Position numbers and translations under genes: made by a program
Source of the DNA: Nonomuraea sediminis
Lineage (GTDB): Bacteria; Actinomycetota; Actinomycetes; Streptosporangiales; Streptosporangiaceae
Reading direction: 5' to 3'
Assembly (NCBI RefSeq): GCF_018531495.1
Contig: NZ_JAHDTI010000024.1
Location: 62,001-126,000 of the forward strand
Length of the DNA: 64,000 nt
Shown: piece after piece, positions 58,975 through 64,000 of the stretch
Position numbering within the stretch: position 1 is the first letter of the stretch
Layout of the letters: each line of letters begins with the position of its first letter
Notes under the pieces: generated by a model
What the model was told of the DNA's origin: nothing
Seen by the model: the letters and a program-made list of their open reading frames with translations, nothing else
The model's database searches: none

Positions 58975-59852
58975 CTCTTCTTCACCGAAGGAAGCTGGTC
59001 CGTCCACTCGGCGGACACGGAGATGAACTTGTCGCTCCCCGCCACGCCGCCGTCGCCGGCCAGGACGAGGTTGGCGCGGGTCACCCGGGCCTTCTCGGGA
59101 TCGACGACCAGCTCGATGTCCTTCCTACCGCCGTCAGGATCAGGGAAGCGCAGTTGCTGGCCGCCTTCGACCGCGCCCGTATTCTCGACTCCCGGCGTCG
59201 CGGCGAGCGCCTGGAACGCAGCGGAGCGGACCTCCGCGGGCGCCGGCAGCTCGGTGATCAGCGCGAGCAAGGTGAAGGTGGGGTTGCCTCGGATTTCGGA
59301 TGCGGACATGTCGTTCTCGTTGCCCTTGCGCTCGGCGATCCACGCCTTCAGCCCCTCCGGGTCCGTCGGCAGCCTTTCGAGGTCCTCAAAGGTCACTGTG
59401 GCGCCCTTGAGGTGGAGCGTGTTCCAGGCCGGGACGACGGCGTCGGGGGGATTCCCCGGCTCGCCCTTGGTCCAGCGCTTGCCGTCGCGCCTGGTCCAGC
59501 TCTCCATCGGTGGAATGTCCGTCTTGGACCACTGGCGTGTGACGTGCCAGTACGTCCCGGAGCCTTCGGGCGTACGTTCCGCGCTGACGGCGGCCATGAG
59601 CAGGACCTCCTTGCCTGTGACCCTGTTGCCCGTGACTGGTGCGCCGTCGTTCGTGGGCATCCCCGTGGTGAACACGACCGCCGCGGCGGCCCCGGCGGCG
59701 ACCAGGGCGGCTCCTGGCACGAACCAGCTGACGCGCCTGTGCGCCCGGCCCGCACGTGTCCTTTGCTGCAGGCGGTTCCTGCTGCGCGCGGCCGCCGCAG
59801 CGGACGGCTCCGGCTTGGCCAGCAGAGTGGCGACCTCTTCCAGGTCATTCAT
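58971..59852 (-). CDS. CU044_5270 family membrane protein, sigma-factor partner
   Basis: A 293-residue protein of the CU044_5270 family. A short cytoplasmic N-terminus ('DLEEVATLLAKPEPSAAAAA', Arg-rich) precedes a TM helix at about 42-62 ('FVPGAALVAAGAAAAVVF'). The extracellular domain has the family marks 'TGKEVLLMAAVSAERTPEGS' with 'GTYWHVTRQW', and ends in 'ISVSAEWTDQLPSV'. It overlaps the ECF sigma gene by eight bases and probably acts as its membrane anti-sigma-like sensor. A broken copy of the same family is at 3-587. Confidence 0.88.
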   Translation of the reverse strand: MNDLEEVATLLAKPEPSAAAAARSRNRLQQRTRAGRAHRRVSWFVPGAALVAAGAAAAVVFTTGMPTNDGAPVTGNRVTGKEVLLMAAVSAERTPEGSGTYWHVTRQWSKTDIPPMESWTRRDGKRWTKGEPGNPPDAVVPAWNTLHLKGATVTFEDLERLPTDPEGLKAWIAERKGNENDMSASEIRGNPTFTLLALITELPAPAEVRSAAFQALAATPGVENTGAVEGGQQLRFPDPDGGRKDIELVVDPEKARVTRANLVLAGDGGVAGSDKFISVSAEWTDQLPSVKKS

Positions 59853-60432
59853 GGGTCGTCTCCTTGTCGATGAGGGGGCTGTCGATGAGGGCTTGGATCT
59901 TGGCGCGGGCTCGGCTCAGTCGCGAGCTCACTGTTCCGATGGAAATGCCGAGCGCCTGGGCGATCTCGTCGTAACTGAGCTGGCTCAGCGCCAGGAGCAG
60001 CAGCACGTCACGCTCGCCGCCGTTCAGCGAGGCGAGCGCCATGGCCAGGTGCGGCTGCATGCGCTGAGCGGTCACGGACGTGACGACCCGGTTCTCGTGT
60101 CCTTCCACGACCGGCGCGGGGTCCAGCCGCGCCAGCGCCTTGTAGTGGCGGGCCTCCTTGCGGCGGTGCCGGGCCACCAGGTTCGTGGCGAAGCCGAACA
60201 GCCAGGGCCGTAATCCCCCTTTTTCCGGGTTGAACCGGTCACGCCGGTTGAACGCCAGCAGGAACGTCTCCGCTGTGATGTCCTCGGCCACCTGGGTGTC
60301 GAGGCGGCTCGCCACGTACCGGTAGATGTCACGGAAATACCGGTCATGCACGGCGGTGAACAGCTCGGGGTTCTGCCGGTAGCCGGCGACGAGGTCGGCG
60401 TCGGTCACCTGCTCGCCCACATCGGCGGTCAT
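59845..60432 (-). CDS. ECF RNA polymerase sigma factor
   Basis: A 195-residue group IV sigma factor. Region 2: 'LFTAVHDRYFRDIYRYVASR', 'AEDITAETFLLAFNRRDRFN', 'LRPWLFGFATNLVARHRRKE'. Region 4: 'LNGGERDVLLLLALSQLSYD' and 'EIAQALGISIGTVSSRLSRA'. ATG at 60432. It is followed, with an eight-base overlap, by its CU044_5270 partner, so the pair is co-translated. This is the intact counterpart of the decayed sigma locus at 15398-16735. Confidence 0.93.
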   Translation of the reverse strand: MTADVGEQVTDADLVAGYRQNPELFTAVHDRYFRDIYRYVASRLDTQVAEDITAETFLLAFNRRDRFNPEKGGLRPWLFGFATNLVARHRRKEARHYKALARLDPAPVVEGHENRVVTSVTAQRMQPHLAMALASLNGGERDVLLLLALSQLSYDEIAQALGISIGTVSSRLSRARAKIQALIDSPLIDKETTHE

Positions 60433-60938
60433 GTGCCCGTCTCCGTCATAAGTGCGCCTTCCGGATGGTGATCGTTGCTTTCATCCATCCTTCGCCGCAC
60501 GCCGGCATCTTCTTCCCGTCCCCGGAAGGGCGTCTGGGCGCGTCTTCCGCGCGTGCCACCTCGTCCCGCCACCAGGGCGGTCGCCGCCTACATTCTCCGG
60601 CCTCGTTCTAGGCCCGGTGGTAAGAATCGCGTCACACGGCCCGAGCGAGCGGCTTCGGCCAAATCGACGGAAACAAAATCAACGCGGTTTGAGCCCTCTG
60701 GCGCGAGCCTTACGGGCACTCCATCTTGGACGCTCGACACCCGCACCGCGGGAACCGTCCCAGCCCGCAGTCACGGTACGAATTCTTGTTTTCGCAGCTA
60801 GACCGTGCCCTGTGTGTCCCACCGTGTCCCACAGGCCGCGCGCGCGACCTCGCTGCGATGGTCGAATGAGTCCTGTCATCGCGTACTGACGAAGGAACAA
60901 ACAGTTCCCTGGCCAACCCGATATGAAAGGTAGTGAAC
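60433..60938. other. 506-bp divergent promoter region
   Basis: No gene is supported. The region separates the sigma factor (leftward) from the DoxX-like gene (rightward). It includes two 9-bp direct repeats GTGTCCCAC at 60814-60822 and 60824-60832, ten bases apart on the same face of the helix, and a GAAAGG ribosome-binding site at 60925 for the next gene. Confidence 0.4.
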
Positions 60939-61514
60939 ATGAATCTGCGCGTCAGCGAGAACCTGCTCGGCGTCAAGGACATTGAGCAGCAGCCCAAGCG
61001 GCGCGGAACGAGGTTCACGCTCAACGGCGCACTCTGGCCACTTCAAGTGTTGTTCGGCTTCTTCTTCGCCGGCAGCGGCTTCGGCAAAGTGCTGTTGTAC
61101 GACGGAGCTCTGTACGCGGCCGCGCCGCGGGCCGTGGCTTGGTACGCCGCGGTTCCGCAGCCCCTGATCGTCTTCATCGGGGTCTGTGAGGTACTTGGCG
61201 GCGTCGGCCTGATCCTGCCGGCGATGACGGGAGTCAAGCCGAAGCTGACGCCGCTCGCCGCCGTTGGCCTGACGCTGACGATGATCCTCGCGGCCGGTTT
61301 TCATATCACGCGCGGCGAATACGAACTGGTGCCTGCGAATCTCCTGCTGGGAGGCGTCGCGGCGTTCATCGCGGTCGGACGATGGAAGCTGAGGCCCATC
61401 GCACCCGCGACCATCACCACCTCACGCGCACTCAAGTCGTTCGCGGTCCTCGGCGCACTGGCCCTGCTGGTATTCGCTCCGACGTGGTACACGATGACGA
61501 ACGTCCAGTTCTGA
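60939..61514 (+). CDS. DoxX family membrane protein
   Basis: A 191-residue membrane protein with four to five TM helices. 'LQVLFGFFFAGSGFGKVLLY' (about 35-54), 'FIGVCEVLGGVGLILPAMTG', 'GLTLTMILAAGFHITRGEYE' and a final helix near 165-185 match the DoxX-like family, whose mycobacterial member forms a redox complex with superoxide dismutase and SseA. The N-terminal 30 residues are soluble and charged. The ATG at 60939 follows GAAAGG at eight bases. It ends at a strong shared terminator. Confidence 0.85.
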   Translation: MNLRVSENLLGVKDIEQQPKRRGTRFTLNGALWPLQVLFGFFFAGSGFGKVLLYDGALYAAAPRAVAWYAAVPQPLIVFIGVCEVLGGVGLILPAMTGVKPKLTPLAAVGLTLTMILAAGFHITRGEYELVPANLLLGGVAAFIAVGRWKLRPIAPATITTSRALKSFAVLGALALLVFAPTWYTMTNVQF

Positions 61515-61587
61515 TCACTCTGTTCCGCGCACCGACTACCTCGGCTACCTCGCCCAAGCGCCGAGCGGGTGCGCCCGGGGGAGAAGC

Positions 61588-61631
61588 GAGCCCCTGGCAG
61601 GCGCCCGATGAGAGTGGCCTGCCAGGGGCTC
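61588..61631. terminator. Bidirectional terminator between DoxX-like and dipeptidase genes
   Basis: GAGCCCCTGGCAGGC and GCCTGCCAGGGGCTC form a perfect 15-bp stem with a 14-base loop, lying between two convergent genes 74 and 6 bases from their stops. Confidence 0.8.
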
Positions 61632-61637
61632 GGGGCT

Positions 61638-63251
61638 TCAGGTCTGCCTGCGGGCCTCGGCTCCTCCCCATGTCTGCAGATACGCCTCGGCTCCGGCCAG
61701 CATGTCCTGAGCGAACTCGTCACCGGCGTACTTGCGCATGTCCTCGATCCAGTCGGGGACCAGGCCGTAGTGGGCCACACCGTCGGTGTTGATGTCCCAG
61801 ACCCGTTCACCGGTGCGCAGACGGTCGAGCGTGACCGCGCCGTCGAGCGAGGTGAACGGATAGGTGACCGCGCTGCCCTGACGGGGGCCCGGGAGCGGGC
61901 CCATGCCGTTGGTGTCGAGGCCGTAGCCGTACCCGGGATGACCGAACTCGTCACGCAGCGGCTTCGTCGCGCGCCAGCCCGCGGTGAAGGAGTCGGCGGG
62001 CGAGCCGTACGCGGTCACCATGCCGCCGAGCCGGTAGATGCGGCGGAAGTAGCTGGAGTCCGCCCAGCTGTGCGAGGAGATGACGCCCGGATACTTGGCG
62101 GCCTCCAGGATGTCGAGCGTCTGAGCGGCGGCCTTGACGCTCATGTGGTCGAGCTCGACGATCATGCCGCGCTTCATCAGCCCCTGGACCATGTAGGCGC
62201 CCAGCGAGGTCAGGCCTCTGGTGTTGCAGTGCGGCCCCGGGGGATAGACCGGCAGGCCGACGCCGAACGGCAGCCACTTGGCCACCTCGGGCGGCAGCAC
62301 TCCGGCCGGGTCGATCGTGTTGTCGTGCTCGGGTCCCGTGCACGTCTTGGCGTTCCAGAACGAGCCGCTCGACAGGAAGTTGCCGATGTTGACGATCACG
62401 CCGGTGGTCCCGGGGTCGAACCGGACGCCGCACAGGGCGTTGTCGTACTTGTGGCAGACGAACATGCTGCGGACGCCGATCTGGTACATCTCGTCCAGGC
62501 CGCGGTCGATCTGCGCCTTGGTGCAGTGCGGGATGCCCCACGTCTGGCGGCAGCCGAACGGCTCGGAGGTCTCGATGCCCAGGACCACTGCCAGCTTGCC
62601 GGTCGCGATCACCTGCCTGGCCTCGGCGGTCGACTTCACCACCCGGAACCAGCCCTGGCCAGGACCGCCGCTCTGGGCGTCGATGTAGTCCTGCAGTTCG
62701 AAGGTGCGCTGCGCCTCCAGCTTGAGCGTGGCCATCTCGTCGCAGGTGTTGTGCTTGAGCGGGTAGATCTCGCAGAGCTGTCGGTTGGCGACCAGGTCGT
62801 TGACGAAGATCCGGAGCCCGCCGCGCCAGGCCCGTTCGAGCCACTTGTAGTAGCCCTGCTGGTGCGTGAGGGAGTCGTGGGCCGGCCAGTCCTTGAACGT
62901 CGGCCAGCCGACCGGGTCGTGCTTGCCCACAGGGGTGCCATGGCGAGTGAAGTTCTCGAACCAGGCGAGCGATCCGTCGGGCTGGTGGTCGGGGCAGTCG
63001 ACCAGGGCGTGCTCGATGCCGTCGGGGTCGAACGGCTTGCCACAGATCAGGCTTCCGCCGAATGCCTCGTTCGCCATGAGATGGCTGTGGGCGTCGACGA
63101 AGCCGCGGACCGGGTTCGCTGATCCCGGTGGTTGCCCGACCGCCCCGACCTCGGATTCCGCGGCGGTCTGGGCGGTGGCGGTGGTCCCTGCCAGAGGCAG
63201 GGTGGCCAGTAAGGCCACCACCCCGATGATCCTGGTGATGCTGCGTAACAT
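61638..63251 (-). CDS. Secreted membrane-dipeptidase-like (M19/amidohydrolase) protein
   Basis: A 537-residue exported protein. The signal peptide (about 1-28, 'VVALLATLPLAGTTATAQ') is followed by an amidohydrolase-type TIM barrel with the first metal motif 'GFVDAHSHLM' (H-x-H at about 55-57). Later elements are 'VVLGIETSEPFGC', 'GMIVELDHMSVKAAAQTLDI', 'GVISSHSWADSSYF' and 'GYGLDTNGMG', consistent with peptidase family M19 zinc dipeptidases. It has eight or more cysteines, unusual for the family, so disulfides are likely outside the cell. The ATG at 63251 follows GAGGTG. It is convergent with the DoxX-like gene. Confidence 0.82.
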   Translation of the reverse strand: MLRSITRIIGVVALLATLPLAGTTATAQTAAESEVGAVGQPPGSANPVRGFVDAHSHLMANEAFGGSLICGKPFDPDGIEHALVDCPDHQPDGSLAWFENFTRHGTPVGKHDPVGWPTFKDWPAHDSLTHQQGYYKWLERAWRGGLRIFVNDLVANRQLCEIYPLKHNTCDEMATLKLEAQRTFELQDYIDAQSGGPGQGWFRVVKSTAEARQVIATGKLAVVLGIETSEPFGCRQTWGIPHCTKAQIDRGLDEMYQIGVRSMFVCHKYDNALCGVRFDPGTTGVIVNIGNFLSSGSFWNAKTCTGPEHDNTIDPAGVLPPEVAKWLPFGVGLPVYPPGPHCNTRGLTSLGAYMVQGLMKRGMIVELDHMSVKAAAQTLDILEAAKYPGVISSHSWADSSYFRRIYRLGGMVTAYGSPADSFTAGWRATKPLRDEFGHPGYGYGLDTNGMGPLPGPRQGSAVTYPFTSLDGAVTLDRLRTGERVWDINTDGVAHYGLVPDWIEDMRKYAGDEFAQDMLAGAEAYLQTWGGAEARRQT

Positions 63252-63483
63252 GAGCGCACCTCGCAAATCGGCTGATTCATGGTCTGCCTTTGTTACTCGC
63301 CAGTCAAGATGTGAGTTGGACTCGAATTCAGTGCGATCGGGCGCGGCCGACAGTTCGCTGATGTCAGCGAGGAACGCGCGGATGGGGTCGGTGAGTTCGC
63401 CGTCGCAGTGGGCGGCAGGGCAGATCATGGGTGAGTAGGGGATGCTTATGTCCCTCTCCTGGTTTCTCACCCACTATGGGCAC
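63252..63483. other. Divergent intergenic region
   Basis: It separates the dipeptidase gene from the trypsin-like gene. The frame upstream of the dipeptidase start is open, but has no sensible start and would bury the signal peptide, so I leave it non-coding. Confidence 0.35.
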
Positions 63484-64000
63484 ATGACGCGTTACCGCCG
63501 GGTGGTCGAGGTGTACGCCGAGGGAGGATACGGATCCGGCTACGCGGTAGGCGACGACCTCGTCCTGACCGCCGGTCACGTCGTCAACGACTCCGCCCGC
63601 TGCCAGGTCCGGCTGCTCGACGGCGACGCGTGGCTCGATGCCCAGGTGGCGTGGCGCGACCAGGCGGGCCGGCTCGACGCCGCGCTGCTTCGTGTCCCCG
63701 GCGCGCCCTGGCGTGACGGCCCTGATCGCGGGGCGCTGCGGTGGGGAAGGGTCAAGGGGATCGGCGTGTCCTGCACCGCGTGGGGGTTCCCACGTTCGCA
63801 GGCCGACGACAAAGGCAACCGCGACCTGGAGACCATGACAGGCACGGTCAACGCCACCACCGCCTACCTGTCGCAGCGCTACGACGTCGACATCATCGCC
63901 CCGAAGGTCGTCACCGGCGGCTGGCACGGCATGTCCGGCGCCGCCCTGTTCGGCCCCGGCCGGGTGCTGCTCGGCGTCGTCATCGCCGACCCCGTCATGT
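63484..64000 (+). CDS. Trypsin-like serine protease, partial (cut by the window end)
   Basis: 172 residues are visible and the frame is open at the edge. The trypsin-like triad is present: His in 'VLTAGHVVND' (about 33), Asp in 'GRLDAALLRV' (about 66), and Ser in 'GWHGMSGAALFG' (about 153), with the H-G-M-S-G-A block in place of G-D-S-G. There is no signal peptide, so the protease is probably cytoplasmic. In actinomycetes such N-terminal protease domains are often fused to NTPase, TPR or WD40 modules in proteins thought to act in conflict or signalling; whether that is so here lies beyond the window. ATG at 63484. Confidence 0.8.
   Translation, partial: MTRYRRVVEVYAEGGYGSGYAVGDDLVLTAGHVVNDSARCQVRLLDGDAWLDAQVAWRDQAGRLDAALLRVPGAPWRDGPDRGALRWGRVKGIGVSCTAWGFPRSQADDKGNRDLETMTGTVNATTAYLSQRYDVDIIAPKVVTGGWHGMSGAALFGPGRVLLGVVIADPVM

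Noticed and set aside
63252..63470. Extended start for the secreted dipeptidase
   Set aside because: It would place 73 residues before the signal peptide; the ATG at 63251 has a ribosome-binding site and gives an ordinary secretory N-terminus.

Overview
The window is high-GC, densely coding actinomycete DNA. The gene set points to a soil actinomycete of the Streptosporangiales type (Nonomuraea, Streptosporangium or Actinomadura-like): CU044_5270-type sigma-factor partners, SigE-family sigma factors, an AfsR-type BTAD regulator, an MmyB-type XRE regulator, Ser/Thr kinases with large sensor domains, and ABC sugar importers without their own ATPase. The genus is an inference. No rRNA and no intact insertion sequence is visible; one tRNA (initiator Met) is present.

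Layout. 0-6 kb: a decayed CU044_5270 gene, a two-TM protein coupled to an orphan cytochrome b (qcrB), a GlxA-type regulator facing a cupin, and integrase, Tn3 and IS scraps. 6-11.6 kb: an acyl-CoA catabolism cluster (crotonase, TetR, acyl-CoA dehydrogenase, hydrolase; then CaiB-type CoA-transferase facing a second acyl-CoA dehydrogenase). The same 16-bp palindrome lies at both promoters, so the internal TetR gene probably controls both. 11.8-17.7 kb: RidA, a TPR protein, an FAD monooxygenase facing its TetR regulator, a frameshifted ECF sigma factor with a surviving membrane partner, and a PepSY lipoprotein. 17.9-21.4 kb: a 1158-aa Ser/Thr kinase with a STAND-like middle region, a TM helix and a WD40 propeller. 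21.8-33.6 kb: an accessory region with tRNA-fMet, an IS481-type remnant, MFS/MmyB divergent pair, CPBP protease, nucleotidyltransferase, small enzymes (SRPBCC, VOC, PNPOx-like, DHFR-like), and several gene-poor stretches with broken genes.

33.6-43.8 kb: a PobA-like hydroxylase facing TetR; DUF402 and HIT genes; then a sugar operon (ROK regulator with a perfect 9-1-9 palindrome, lipoprotein, two permeases, GH4 glycosidase, BadF-type kinase), with the five genes downstream of the regulator tightly spaced or overlapping. 43.9-51.8 kb (minus strand): BTAD regulator, fused LivH-LivM permease, a 913-aa MFS-LivF-LivG triple fusion, a membrane-anchored type-1 periplasmic-binding protein and a PhyH-type dioxygenase. 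This reads as one transport-linked unit and is the most unusual system in the window.

52-64 kb: SigE-family sigma factor coupled to a protein joining an anti-sigma-like membrane N-terminus to an MltG domain; cupin; MDR oxidoreductase; a second Ser/Thr kinase with an extracellular tandem-repeat sensor; a secreted protein; an intact ECF sigma/CU044_5270 pair; DoxX-type membrane protein; a secreted M19-like dipeptidase; and the start of a trypsin-like protease gene cut by the window edge.

All family assignments were made by eye. Alignments to named reference proteins were recalled, not computed.
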